Notes under the pieces: model-generated
What the model was told of the DNA's origin: nothing
Seen by the model: the letters and a program-made list of their open reading frames with translations, nothing else
Database searches by the model: none
Shown here: piece by piece, positions 34,493 to 43,804 of the stretch
Position numbering within the stretch: the first letter of the stretch is position 1
Layout of the letters: every line of letters starts with the position of its first letter
Translations under genes and position numbers: made by a program
DNA from: Streptomyces sp. NBC_01283
Lineage (GTDB): Bacteria; Actinomycetota; Actinomycetes; Streptomycetales; Streptomycetaceae
Length of the DNA: 64,000 bases
Assembly (NCBI RefSeq): GCF_041435335.1
Contig: NZ_CP108430.1
Location: forward strand, 310,001 to 374,000
Direction of reading: 5' to 3'

Positions 34493-34511
34493 AGGAACTA
34501 CCCTGGTTCCT
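34493..34511. promoter_or_regulatory. Inverted repeat AGGAAC-N7-GTTCCT
   Basis: Perfect 6-bp arms in the 101-bp gap between the hydrolase and the divergent HxlR gene; candidate operator. Confidence 0.55.
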
Positions 34512-34548
34512 CCAAGACGGCACTTTCCCTTCAGGTGGTGAGCCCTGA

Positions 34549-34962
34549 GTGACCACATCGAGGACCGGCGAACCCAGGCGGCGGCGCGGTGAGCGGGGTG
34601 ATCTGCTGGATCCGCTCTGCCCGACCCGCCAGTTGCTCGACCGGATCGGCACCAAGTGGACGTCGATGGCGATCAAGGTGCTGGCCGAGGAGGCTCCGGA
34701 CGAGCTCCGTTTCGCGGAACTGCGGCGCCGTATCCCCGGCATCTCGCAGAAGATGCTGTCCGTCACCCTGCAGAGCCTGGTCCGCGACGGCCTGGTCGCG
34801 CGCCGAGTGGAACCCACCGTGCCGCCCGCCGTCCACTACCGGCTCACCGAGCTCGGCCTGTCCCTCGAAGGACCGCTCTCCGTTCTGCGGGTCTGGGCCG
34901 AGACCCACATGCCGGAGATCGACCGCAGCAACCAGCGCGCCGACGGGTCACCTCCCGGCTAG
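34549..34962 (+). CDS. HxlR-family regulator
   Basis: 137 aa. LLDRIGTKWTSMAIKVLAEEAPDELRFAELRRRIPGISQKMLSVTLQSLVRDGLVARRVEPTVPPAVHYRLTELG is the complete HxlR winged helix. The N-terminal cysteine of formaldehyde-type HxlR is seen in DPLCPTRQL. Divergent from the epoxide-hydrolase-like gene. The 34963-35243 gap has no recognised gene. Confidence 0.92.
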   Translation: MTTSRTGEPRRRRGERGDLLDPLCPTRQLLDRIGTKWTSMAIKVLAEEAPDELRFAELRRRIPGISQKMLSVTLQSLVRDGLVARRVEPTVPPAVHYRLTELGLSLEGPLSVLRVWAETHMPEIDRSNQRADGSPPG

Positions 34963-35243
34963 GGCGTGGATCGAATGCGCCGGTCACAGGCACTCGTTGA
35001 GGGCCGCGACACGAACGGTCGCCTCGTGGCGGACCGCGAGCTTGTCGCACCATGTGGCCACGGCGCGGTGCCTTTTGAGGCGATCAGTGGCGCACCCGCT
35101 GCGCCGGGGCCCGTGACCGGTGATCGGTGACGTTCCGGTGGGTGGGTGGAGGGCGGATGCGCCACGTGCGGGGCGTTGCGGAGATCGCGACCCCAGGTCC
35201 ACCCGCCGTGCGTGGCACGGCAAGAGACCGGGTCCGGTGCCGG

Positions 35244-35663
35244 TCAGCCGCTCGGCGGCTGGAGGGCGACTTGGGCGGCGAGGAATTTCGGGGCCATCTC
35301 GCGGTAGCTGTCGGTGATCAGTTCGGCAAGTTCAGCCCAGTCGGTGTGCTCGCCGAGCATGGCCGCAACGACGTTGTGGCCCCAGCCGGCACGTAGGAAG
35401 GGAAACCCGCCGACGGTCAAGCCCAGCAGATCGTCGACAGGCACCCGAAACGTCAGCACGACCGGCTCCTGATCCGCGGTCACATACGGGGCATAGAGCG
35501 GGTGGCGATCCGGGTCTGGGGTGTAGACATGGGCGAACGTCCGGGTCCGGATCCGCCAGCGCACGCCGATCCAGGCCGGCTCCTCATACGACTGGGGCAA
35601 CTGACCGGCAATCGACCGCAACCGGCTCAGCACCTCGGGCGGAACGTCTCCAGGACTGGACAT
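35244..35663 (-). CDS. MmcQ/YjbR-family protein
   Basis: 139 aa. PQSYEEPAWIGVRWRIRTRTFAHVY and the end GWGHNVVAAMLGEHTDWAELAELITDSYREMAPKFLAAQV are typical of this DNA-binding-like fold family, whose function is unproven. The ATG at 35663 is clear. Stand-alone. Confidence 0.88.
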   Translation of the reverse strand: MSSPGDVPPEVLSRLRSIAGQLPQSYEEPAWIGVRWRIRTRTFAHVYTPDPDRHPLYAPYVTADQEPVVLTFRVPVDDLLGLTVGGFPFLRAGWGHNVVAAMLGEHTDWAELAELITDSYREMAPKFLAAQVALQPPSG

Positions 35664-36543
35664 GAGCCGACCCTAGCCAGTGCCGGCGAATTCCGCGCCG
35701 GATCGCAGCCAGACAAGGAAGGGAAGATCCCTTCGCATGGCAGCACTGAACCCCAACACCCGGCAGGCATCAGCCCGTCGGGCGGGCACATACGGCACTC
35801 CAAACGCCGGACCAGCGGCGGGCGGCACGAGAAATCGGGACGGCAGTTACCGACCCCCCCTCCCCCGACCAGTCCCGACCGCCGCCGCCCACCTGGACCA
35901 CCACGGGCCGCAACGCCACACCCGCCCCTGTGCCCGGGAGCAGGATCCGCTCCCCCCGTCGGCTCGGGTCCGCCCTGGGTCCAGCCCCGCGGATGCGGGG
36001 AGCAACCCGAAAAAGCGGGGCGCGATCTTTGGTGAACTGATCAAGCGCTGGCAGTGGCCTCCGTCTTGTCCCGCCCGGCCGTGCGCCGAGCGAGGGCCGT
36101 CCTGGTCGCCGAGGGCCCTGCTCTGCTGCCGCCGACACCTGGTGCACTCGTATCCGTCGGTGGCAAATCAGGAGACGTCGTATCCGGGGGGTGTGGCCGC
36201 GTGGACAGTGCATCGTGTGCGCCGGTACGGCTCCCACTGCGAGGTGATCGGTGAGTGGGCCGCCAAGGGTCCACGGCTCGTTCGGGTCTGCGCCGGGTCG
36301 GTGGCGCTGCCGCTCCCACGAAGGGGCCGCGATGTCCTCGAACTGACCCTGCCGGACTCTGCGGGGCGGCTGTCGCAAGTGGGGCGAGGAAGCACGGGCA
36401 GTGCAGGTGCAGGCATCGGGCGAAATGGCCTGCGCCGACCACGCCAGAAGAGGCGTGGCCGGCGGTACGTGAAATGGCCATGGTGCGAAGATGGCCATCG
36501 TTTCACCGAGTTATCGACTCGTATTTATCCGAGCCACCACTCG
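35664..36543. other. 880-bp gap without a recognised gene
   Basis: Long frames here (for example a 456-codon plus frame from 35680 to 37050) cross a real gene and have no family signature. The region contains the CRISPR-like repeat at 35977-36008. Confidence 0.5.
35977..36008 (-). CRISPR. Lone type I-E-like CRISPR repeat (possible relic)
   Basis: On the minus strand: TTGCTCCCCGCATCCGCGGG, then GCTGGACCC, which follows the streptomycete type I-E repeat plan GCTCCCCGC-N4-GCGGGG-TGG-CCC. A second, poor match (GGGAGCA at 35936-35942, with CCCGCCCCTG before it) lies 62 bp away, close to the normal repeat-plus-spacer step. No further repeats and no cas genes are in the window, so this is a relic or a chance hairpin, not an array. 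Confidence 0.35.
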
Positions 36544-36897
36544 TCAGAGGATTTCGATGTCCTTCACCTTCGGCGGCCGGTTCGGGAAGGTAATGTCGGT
36601 CCACCGGTTGACGCGCACGGAGTCGCCGTTGGCGTCGTAGTAGATCAGGTCGTTGTTGCCCGTGGAGATCCGGTCGACCCACCAGTTGCCGAAGTTGGTC
36701 CGCCCCTTGTTCGCATAGCAGTCCACGCTCTGCCGACCGTTGGAGTGCGACCAGATCTTCAAGAAGTTTTCGCCGCCGCGGCACTCGACCTTATCGATGG
36801 CGAAGGCGTTTCCGCTGGGCATCACCACGGTGAACGCGGCGGCGGCAGCGAGCGCCACGGTTGCGGAGCGCGCAACCCTCTTGGTTTTCGAAAGCAC
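36544..36897 (-). CDS. Secreted beta/gamma-crystallin-like small protein
   Basis: 117 aa from a GTG at 36897 (AGGGAG upstream). Signal peptide SKTKRVARSATVALAAAAAFTVVMPSGNAFA, then a mature part of about 85 residues (IDKVECRGGENFLKIWSHSNGRQSVDCYANKG...) with two cysteines and Trp/Asn/Gly-rich strands. This matches the single-domain beta/gamma-crystallin group that includes Streptomyces killer-toxin-like and metalloprotease-inhibitor proteins. Function not assignable. Confidence 0.75.
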   Translation of the reverse strand: MLSKTKRVARSATVALAAAAAFTVVMPSGNAFAIDKVECRGGENFLKIWSHSNGRQSVDCYANKGRTNFGNWWVDRISTGNNDLIYYDANGDSVRVNRWTDITFPNRPPKVKDIEIL

Positions 36898-37072
36898 AAT
36901 TACTCCCTGATTCCGAGCCCGTACGTGACCATATTCCTCGGCCATTTCCGGGAAACGTTTTCCGCTTGCACGATGACGATCGCGCAGGGCTCCCGCCCAT
37001 GGCAATCTCTCAAATGGCACACGGCCAAAATCAACCGCCCAATGTCCTGATCGACTTCATTAGGGTGATTCC

Positions 37073-37297
37073 ATGGCCCTTTGGGGCAGAATTTCGGGCA
37101 ATGATGACGCCGAAAGCGGTGCGCCCCTGGATGTGTATCCGACCGGAACGACTGCCCTGGTGACCGGAGCGAGCCGGGGCGTAGGCCTGGCCACCGCGTC
37201 CGCGCTACTTGAGGAGGGCATGCGTGTCGTGGCGCACGCCCGAGCCTTCCTGTCCGGGGCGGCAGGGGCGGAATCAGTCCACACGTCGGCTGAGTGA
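37073..37297 (+). pseudogene. N-terminal SDR fragment
   Basis: 74 residues; TTALVTGASRGVGLATASALLEEGMRVVAHAR is the SDR cofactor-binding start, after which unrelated sequence leads to a stop. The catalytic half is absent. No gene in 37298-37540. Confidence 0.65.
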
Positions 37298-37540
37298 GGC
37301 GCAACGGGCTGGTCGGCAGCGCGTGCGCTACGGAACTGGAGCCGGATCTGCTGGCTGTGTAGCTCGTCGACGCCCACCCGGAACCTCAGTCGGCGTCCTG
37401 TCCCGCGTCTGTCGCGGCATACTTGCCCCTCGCCCGCGGTGCCGTCACCGTCCCGCACGGTGTCGGCCACTGTGCTGCGCTGGGCGGTTCCGAAGCAGAA
37501 GGTGGGAGTCACCGGTGTTGCCACGCTCACCCCTGCCTCG

Positions 37541-39040
37541 TCAGTTGTTCCGGCTCTCGTTCAGGGCACGCAGCGCTTCGGCCGCCGCCTCTCGTACGGA
37601 ATCCCATGGGTCTGAGTCCAGGGCGGTGAGCCGCTCGCGCAGCCTCTCGTGGCCCGCAGGGAGCGTGCCCGTCTCCTCCACCCAGTGGGCGATCCCCTCC
37701 GCGGCGGCCCGGCGCACCCAATTATCCCCGTCGTCCAAGTGCCGCTCGAAGAGCGGCAGATCGTGCGGGGTGCCGGCGTCCGTCGCATTGTGCGGGTCCA
37801 GGAGCGACAGCGCGGCGGATCGGACCAGGGGGGAGGTGGTCCGGTCCACCAGTTCTCGCAGACCGGGCAAGGCTTCCGCCAGGCCCGTGAGGACCCTTTC
37901 CGCCACCCCGAACAAGGTGGCGTCGACATGAAGACGGGCTACCAGCGCCCGGGCGACCGCTGCGCGTTCCCATGGCCTGAACCCGGTGCGCGCCATGGCG
38001 TCCAGGCCGCGCAGTGCGCCTGCGTACACCTCGGGCGCGGCATGGTCCAGCAGCGGGAGCAGCAGCCACACGGCGTCCCACCTGCCCATGTCGCCGTAGG
38101 CCGTGGCTGCTGCCGCGAGCGTGGGGGCGGCCGTGGTCGGGTCGGTGAGCAGAGCCCGCAGGAGTTTCGTGGCAGCCTTGCCGCCGACGCACCCCAGGGC
38201 AGAGGCAGCCGAGGGCCCCGCCCGTTGGTCGCTCAGCCAGCGCGAGGCCGGATTCAGCAGCCGTTCGTCACCCGATCGCCCGAACAGAAACAGTAGTTGC
38301 CTCGCCATCGTCGGATCCCGCTCCGCCTCCAGGACAGCGAACAGCGCGTCCCGCACCTCTGGGCGGTCCACGCGCGCCAGTCGGAAAGCCACTGCGCAGC
38401 GCACCTCGATGGAGGGGCTGTCCGTCAGTTCGCTCAGCAGCGACGGCAGCAACCGGTCGACGTGCTGGTCCGGCAGCATCGACACGGCGCACACACGGGC
38501 GGCATCCGCACCCCATTGGGCCGTACGGACCAGCTCCGCCTCGACGTCCGGGTCCTTCTCGAACATGAAGACCAGGATCCTCGCCCGACCCCAGATGCCG
38601 TGTGCCGGATCACCCATCAGCCGCACGAGCGCGGGAACATCACCGGGCACGCCCAGCTCCAGCAACGCCTCCAAGGCGTTGATCCGCAGGTGATGGTCCG
38701 GATCGCTGAGCAGTCGCCCATAGGCGTCCACGACCTCGCGATCGCGCAGCCCCAGCCGGATGGACGCCAGAGAGGCCCGCCTGCGCACCCACGGATCGAC
38801 GTCGTCCATCAGCGCGCACAGGGTCTGCGCCGCCCCGGCCGAGGAGACCCCCAGCCTGCCCAGGCCCACCGCCGCGCCTTCCCGCACCTCGGGCGCAGGG
38901 TCGGCAGCTGCCCGGAGGAGCACCGCGGCGTGCTCGGTGTCGCCGAGTTTGCCGAGCCCTTTCGCCGCCGCTGCCCGCCGCCAGGTGTCGCCCGTCTCCA
39001 GTTCCCTCAGGAAGAAGGCAATCTGATGCTCTGTCGTCAT
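37541..39040 (-). CDS. HEAT-repeat protein
   Basis: 499 aa from the ATG at 39040 (a GTG at 39046 is in frame). Nearly the whole length consists of helical repeats of 30-35 residues (WRRAAAAKGLGKLGDTEHAAVLLRAAAD; EVREGAAVGLGRLGVSSAGAAQTLCALM; ...), forming a solenoid for protein or nucleic-acid binding. Such proteins in Streptomyces are often annotated as PBS lyase HEAT-like. Function unknown. Upstream, 39047-39453 has only a weak frame (VRADERPGVATDEIIRAARDLLP) on the minus strand. Confidence 0.88.
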   Translation of the reverse strand: MTTEHQIAFFLRELETGDTWRRAAAAKGLGKLGDTEHAAVLLRAAADPAPEVREGAAVGLGRLGVSSAGAAQTLCALMDDVDPWVRRRASLASIRLGLRDREVVDAYGRLLSDPDHHLRINALEALLELGVPGDVPALVRLMGDPAHGIWGRARILVFMFEKDPDVEAELVRTAQWGADAARVCAVSMLPDQHVDRLLPSLLSELTDSPSIEVRCAVAFRLARVDRPEVRDALFAVLEAERDPTMARQLLFLFGRSGDERLLNPASRWLSDQRAGPSAASALGCVGGKAATKLLRALLTDPTTAAPTLAAAATAYGDMGRWDAVWLLLPLLDHAAPEVYAGALRGLDAMARTGFRPWERAAVARALVARLHVDATLFGVAERVLTGLAEALPGLRELVDRTTSPLVRSAALSLLDPHNATDAGTPHDLPLFERHLDDGDNWVRRAAAEGIAHWVEETGTLPAGHERLRERLTALDSDPWDSVREAAAEALRALNESRNN

Positions 39041-39453
39041 GTGCACCCCGGGAAGTAAGACTCCCGAACCGACGGGAGGTTGCGACGACGGGCGCCTGCG
39101 TCATGCGTCGAGGGGTGTGCAAATCTTGAACTCGCGGCTTTCTGTGCGGTGGTTCGCTGGTCTGTGGGGCGGGAGCGTGTCTGCGGCGTTCTTGAGGGCC
39201 ATGTCGGACCGGACACCGACGTCGCTTGCGCGGAGGTCGTCCCGTCTGCAGGGTCCGGCCCTGGACGCAGCCGAACTGCTCCCCTACCCGCGGGGATGGG
39301 CCCTTGATACCGAGCTCGCCGTTCGGTTCACCGAGGTGATCGAGTGGTCGAGCGACCAGCGTCGGCAGCAGGTCGCGGGCGGCCCGGATGATCTCATCGG
39401 TGGCGACGCCGGGGCGTTCGTCGGCCCTGACCGCCATCCCCACCCCCCCACCG

Positions 39454-40623
39454 TTACGCCTCCGGGGCCCACCCCGCCGGCATCTTCGTGCGCTTGTCAG
39501 TCACGATGTCCTTCGTAACTGCCCCGGACAGGTCGGCCGCCGTAAGGACCGCCCAAGACAGATCAGCCCCGGACAGGTCAGCCCCCGTCAACGTGGCCTC
39601 GGGCAGCGCGGCCTTCGTCAACGTCGCCCCTTTCAGATTGGCATCCGTCAACGTCGCCTTGCCCAACTTGGCCCCCGTCAGCGTTGCCTGGACCAGATAG
39701 GCCTCCGTCAGATCAGCCCTGCGCAGATTGGCCGCCGTCAGCGTGGCGTAAGCCAGGTCAGCCCTCGTCATGGTTGCCTCGAAAAGGGTGGCCTTCGTCA
39801 GGGTCGTCCTGATCAGGGTGGCATCCGTCAGCGTTGCCCCGGTCAGGTGGGCCCCCGTCAGATCTGCCATGCGCAGGTCGGCATAGGTGAGATCTGCTGC
39901 CTTCAGGTACGCACCAGCGAGGTGAAGCCCACGGAGGTCAAGCTGTTGGCGGGGGTCGACGTGGGTGCGTGACTCGGCTCGGGTGAGTGCGGTGAGCGCT
40001 GCCTGTACGTCTGCCTCCAGTTCGCTGGGAAGGCCGCCAGGGTCGGGGTCGTTCTGACGTCGGGCTTTGGGAGCCCGGTGGCGGATGAAATGGCCGAGGA
40101 CCTCGGCGGCGTCGGTGGCTGCCTGTTCGGGGGCGTCCCGCACGATCTGCTCAAGGGCGAGGATGCCACCGATCCGGACGTAGATCTCCGACGAGCCCAG
40201 CCGTTCGAGCGCTTTGGTGAAGCGTTCGGTGATCTGCCCGCGCCGGGTGAGCCGGTAGGTACGGGCGGTGTAGAGCAGGGCGATGCCGGCGCCGAGAGCG
40301 GCAACGACCGCGACCAGAGCAGTACGCAAACCGGTGACGAGGGCTGCGGATCCTTCACCGAGAGCTTTGCGATCGATGTACTTGGCGTCCAGGACGTAGG
40401 GGCCGCGCCAGATGAGCCAAGGGAGGCCGACCCCAAGTGCGAGGCCTCCTACCGCCATCAGGGCAACCAGCCCTCGCCGCCGAAGACGGTCGGCTCTCCT
40501 GACTCGCTCCCGGCGTCGGTCCAGCGCGGCCCCTACCCGCAAAGCCCTCTTTCGTCGGCGAGCGCTCCTTCGTTTCTGGGTCAGGGCAGAGCGCCTCTGG
40601 GCCAGGTCAGAAAACAGGTTCAT
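39454..40623 (-). CDS. Membrane-anchored pentapeptide-repeat protein
   Basis: 389 aa from the ATG at 40623. A basic N-terminus, two membrane helices (GLVALMAVGGLALGVGLPWLIW and LVAVVAALGAGIALLYTART), a helical linker, then about 30 pentapeptide units (A(D/N)LxxAxLxxAxL...) from residue 220 to 375. Such beta-helices may bind partners or DNA gyrase. The IS630 element ends 7 bp upstream of this ATG, so its promoter, and possibly some N-terminal codons, are now separated. A GTG at 40644 lies inside the IS. Confidence 0.85.
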   Translation of the reverse strand: MNLFSDLAQRRSALTQKRRSARRRKRALRVGAALDRRRERVRRADRLRRRGLVALMAVGGLALGVGLPWLIWRGPYVLDAKYIDRKALGEGSAALVTGLRTALVAVVAALGAGIALLYTARTYRLTRRGQITERFTKALERLGSSEIYVRIGGILALEQIVRDAPEQAATDAAEVLGHFIRHRAPKARRQNDPDPGGLPSELEADVQAALTALTRAESRTHVDPRQQLDLRGLHLAGAYLKAADLTYADLRMADLTGAHLTGATLTDATLIRTTLTKATLFEATMTRADLAYATLTAANLRRADLTEAYLVQATLTGAKLGKATLTDANLKGATLTKAALPEATLTGADLSGADLSWAVLTAADLSGAVTKDIVTDKRTKMPAGWAPEA

Positions 40624-40631
40624 GCCTGCTA

Positions 40632-41887
40632 GTGCGGTGGCCACGAACGTTGGCCGGGGTTGGTCAGGCGGCTTGAGGTCGTGGTCGTCCCCAGCGTTGT
40701 CGGCGTTCGCTGCGGACTTTGGCGCGTTCGCGGCGTTGGGCGGTCAGGATGTCGGGGTGGCGGGCGTTCGCGTTGCGCCATCGCAGGTAGTCCTGCAGTT
40801 TGCGGGCCAGCACGGTGTGGTTGGGGTGGTGGGAGCCTGCCATGACGAAGTTCCGTAAGGGGCCGAACTGGGCCTCGATCGGGTTGGCCCACGACGCGCT
40901 GGTCGGTGTCAGGCATAACTCGACCCTGTTCCTGGCGGCCCATGTCCGGATGGCCGGGGTCTTGTTCGCCGACAGGTTGTCCATGATCACGTAGACGGGT
41001 GCGCCGTCGGGCCGTGCGGCACGGATCGACTTCAGTGCCGCGAGGCTGTGGTCGCCGCCCTTGCGGCGCCGGGTCACGCCCCACAGCTGGTCGTCGCCCA
41101 GGGAATAGCAGCCGTGGAAGTAACGGATGCCGTGGGTGCGGTGATAGGTGGCCGGCAGGCGGGCCGGCTTGTTCTGCCGGGCCCATGAGGAGCCGTGGCA
41201 GGGGCGGATCGACAGCGGCCCGAACTGGTCGAAGGCGAAGCACCGGTCGAGGAAATCCCTGGTCACGTGCTCGATGCGGTCCAGTTTGGTGTCCTTGTCG
41301 GGATCTTTGGACTCCTTCCAGGTGCGGGTGCGCTGGAAGGAGATGCCGTGCTCGTGCAGGATCTGTCGCAGCCGTTCCCGGCCGATCGTGACCGTGCGGC
41401 CCCGGTTGTGTGCCAGGTGGTCGGCGAGCTTGCGAAGACTCCAGTGGGTGAAGGGTTGCCCCAGTGTCACGGGGCGGGCCGTGGCCGTCGCGATGATGAT
41501 TCCCCGGTCTTCATCGCTGATCAGGCGGGGACGGCCTCCCGCCCACTGAGGGTCCAGTGAGGCCAGACCTTTCTCGTTGAATGCGTGGATGACGTCGCGG
41601 ACGGTGTCCTCATGCGCGGCGACGAGCCGGGCGATCGCTGTCACCGAAGTCCCCGACGCCGACGCCATGACGATCAAAGCCCGGCGGACCCGCACCGACT
41701 CATGCCGGCCCCGCCGGACGATCCGCTGCAGCCTCTGTCCCTCGTCATCACTCAACCGCCTTGCCCTGACCGGCTCGACCATCCCGACCTCACCCTCAAC
41801 AACGACTACGTCACCATCAAGAGTGAGGCCAACAGAGCCATCCCCGCCAACTCCCGCCGCCCCGGCGAACGTTCGTGGACGCCGCAC
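40632..41887. mobile_element. IS630-family insertion sequence
   Basis: Terminal inverted repeats GTGCGGTGGCCACGAACGTT (from 40632) and, on the other strand from 41887, GTGCGGCGTCCACGAACGTT, each continuing CGCCGGGG-like inward. TA dinucleotides flank both ends (40630-40631 and 41888-41889), the IS630 target duplication. Length 1256 bp. Confidence 0.88.
40664..41782 (-). CDS. IS630-family transposase
   Basis: 372 aa from an ATG at 41782. N-terminal HTHs (SGTSVTAIARLVAAHEDTVRDVIHAFNEKG; GRPRLISDEDRGIIIATATARP); DDE residues in CFAFDQFGPLSI, VYVIMDNLSANKT and WANPIEAQFGPL. The frame is uninterrupted, so the element may be active. A longer frame to 41905 starts outside the element (MHEGCL) and is not the native start. 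Confidence 0.9.
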   Translation of the reverse strand: MVEPVRARRLSDDEGQRLQRIVRRGRHESVRVRRALIVMASASGTSVTAIARLVAAHEDTVRDVIHAFNEKGLASLDPQWAGGRPRLISDEDRGIIIATATARPVTLGQPFTHWSLRKLADHLAHNRGRTVTIGRERLRQILHEHGISFQRTRTWKESKDPDKDTKLDRIEHVTRDFLDRCFAFDQFGPLSIRPCHGSSWARQNKPARLPATYHRTHGIRYFHGCYSLGDDQLWGVTRRRKGGDHSLAALKSIRAARPDGAPVYVIMDNLSANKTPAIRTWAARNRVELCLTPTSASWANPIEAQFGPLRNFVMAGSHHPNHTVLARKLQDYLRWRNANARHPDILTAQRRERAKVRSERRQRWGRPRPQAA

Positions 41888-41889
41888 TA

Positions 41890-42431
41890 GACAGCCTTCG
41901 TGCATGGCCCGGTTGCAGAGTCCCGGCCCGGCCGAGCAAGACCATGATCAGCCTCAGCGCCGATCGGGAGACCTCACCCGATGTCGCACGCTCCCCTGCT
42001 CATGCTGGCAGGGGTCCGTACGGGCGGGCGCCATCACCCAGTTCGAGCTGGCGACTGCAGAAGCACTCCTGGAACTCGCGCCCGTCATCGGTGGGTTCGC
42101 GGTACTCCTCAAGCGGAGCTCGGTTTCCGGTAGCCGAGTAGGTGGCCCACGGTCAACCTGCGGTGCGCCCTGCCAGGGTGCGCGCGGCGGCGCGCCCGGC
42201 CCGACCACCGTCAGGTGTGCATCGCGGTGCTCGTCTCTGAGGGGGCCCGAGAGACCCCGGACGCCTGGCCCCACTCGGGCAGCCTCGTAGCGGTGGGTCT
42301 GTCCGCCCCTCCACGTCTCCCTGACGGATCATCGAGCAGCTTGGAGCTGGCCGCACGCCCCATCGATGCCGCCGTCCGTGACCCCAAGAAAGGGCCCTGG
42401 CCTGCCCGGACACAGCCTTGCGAAACAGGCT
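41890..42431. other. Gap without a recognised gene
   Basis: Contains the pre-insertion upstream region of the pentapeptide gene. A frame ATG CAC GAA GGC TGT CTA would run through the joined TA into the pentapeptide gene, so its original start may lie near 41903. No other signature. Confidence 0.4.
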
Positions 42432-42929
42432 TCAGTCGGGGATCCCCGGCATGCCCCATTGGGCTGCTCTGCCGCTGACTTCAGCTTTCGGGCATATACG
42501 GCGCCACGCCGAAGAGGCCGGGGGGCGGGCCGGGCGCCCGAAGAACAACTGCCTGCCGTGCAGGCTCAGACGGAGTTTCGCCAGGTCGTGGACGTTGTCG
42601 TGGATGAGCAGGACGCGTGCTACGTGGTGAGGATCGAGTTCGGTGATCCGCCCGCCTACGTGGCGAAGGCACAGTCTGGCGGCGCCATCGACTTCGCCCG
42701 GGACGATGCGCGCCTCGACCAGACGCCGTCGGTCCCACGCCCAGTACGCGATCTCCCCGATTAGGTAGACGGCACCTGCGTAGAAGACCCATGTGGCGTC
42801 CGAGTCGGTCCACAGCATCAGGCCGAGGAAGCCGAGGAAGCCAGCCGTTACCCCAATGCGCCGGAGCCGCGGAACCATCTGCATGCTCTTGTCGTCCGCG
42901 TCCCACAGCAGGTCTTCGCCAGCAGCCAT
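42432..42929 (-). CDS. Small membrane protein, unknown
   Basis: 165 aa from the ATG at 42929. Two hydrophobic segments (IGVTAGFLGFLGLMLWT and TWVFYAGAVYLIGEIAYWAW), then a hydrophilic C-terminal domain (LDPHHVARVLLIHDNVHDLAKLRLSLHG). Family not recognised. The C-terminus may have shifted frame. Confidence 0.5.
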   Translation of the reverse strand: MAAGEDLLWDADDKSMQMVPRLRRIGVTAGFLGFLGLMLWTDSDATWVFYAGAVYLIGEIAYWAWDRRRLVEARIVPGEVDGAARLCLRHVGGRITELDPHHVARVLLIHDNVHDLAKLRLSLHGRQLFFGRPARPPASSAWRRICPKAEVSGRAAQWGMPGIPD

Positions 42930-43804
42930 GCCGCCAGCATGGGTCCTGCACGTCATCGTGGAAAGCCCTGAAGGTGTCTCCAAGGGCGTTACGGCCCGGG
43001 GACTTGCAATCAGGCCGGCCTCAGCGGGCAGGCGCCGGTGACCAGCGGGGCTGGCACCGCGAAGTGACCGTCAGGCGCATCACCGGCCGGCGCGCGGGCG
43101 AGTTCACGAACCTCCCACGGCCATGGCAGCGCGACGTCTCCTCCCCCGGAGGATCCATACCCATGGCGAAGGAGCGTGCGCCGCACGCGGCCGGGCTGGC
43201 TGCGGCAGGCAGTGAGGTAAGAGTGCGCCCAGCGGTATGGAGCTCACTGAGCGCAGCTTGGTGAGCTCACCCTTGTCCTGAAAGGTGGCGATTGCCCTGC
43301 CTTTAGGTGCAGTTGATCCGCTGGCGCTCCTGCGCGTTCGGGTCAGCGTTGTGGCAGGACGTGCCGGGGCCTTTTGACATCCATAGCGCTCGCAGGTCTG
43401 AGGTCCGCTTGGCTCGACCCGCTCTACCAGAAGGCTCTGTACCGGCGCGTAACCCGCGGTGTGGGCGCGCTCACGCTCTCTTGTGCGAGGAAGACAGGGG
43501 GGCAGGATCATCGCCTGCGCCCGCGAGGAGACTCCCGTGGCGGCAGCGCGATCCGCTCAGCCCCACCACCACCAGGGGCACGTCTGTCCGCAATCTGGCA
43601 CCGTTCCCCGTACCTGCAGATGCATCTGCCGTTGCCCGCAGGCCGCCGCCTCGCCTACCCAGGGCGCTCCGTTTTACCCACGCTGCTCACGCTCATGCCG
43701 CTCTCCCCACACACACCCTCCACACCTTTTGACCGCATTCGGCAATGGTGGTTACGGTCCCCGCTGCCGTAGATATTCAGTTCGACTGAGTGGAGCGAAA
43801 TCCC
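42930..43804. other. 875-bp gap without a recognised gene
   Basis: Frames on both strands lack ribosome sites and family features. A hairpin GAGCTCAC-N13-GTGAGCTC lies at 43240-43268. The right end is the promoter side of the MscS gene. Confidence 0.45.

Noticed and set aside
35936..36008. Complete CRISPR array
   Set aside because: Only one good and one poor repeat; no cas genes. Kept only as a possible relic.
35680..37050. 456-codon plus-strand frame
   Set aside because: Overlaps the secreted crystallin-like gene and shows no family feature.
43240..43268. Hairpin GAGCTCAC-N13-GTGAGCTC as a regulatory element
   Set aside because: No gene next to it that it could serve; may be chance.
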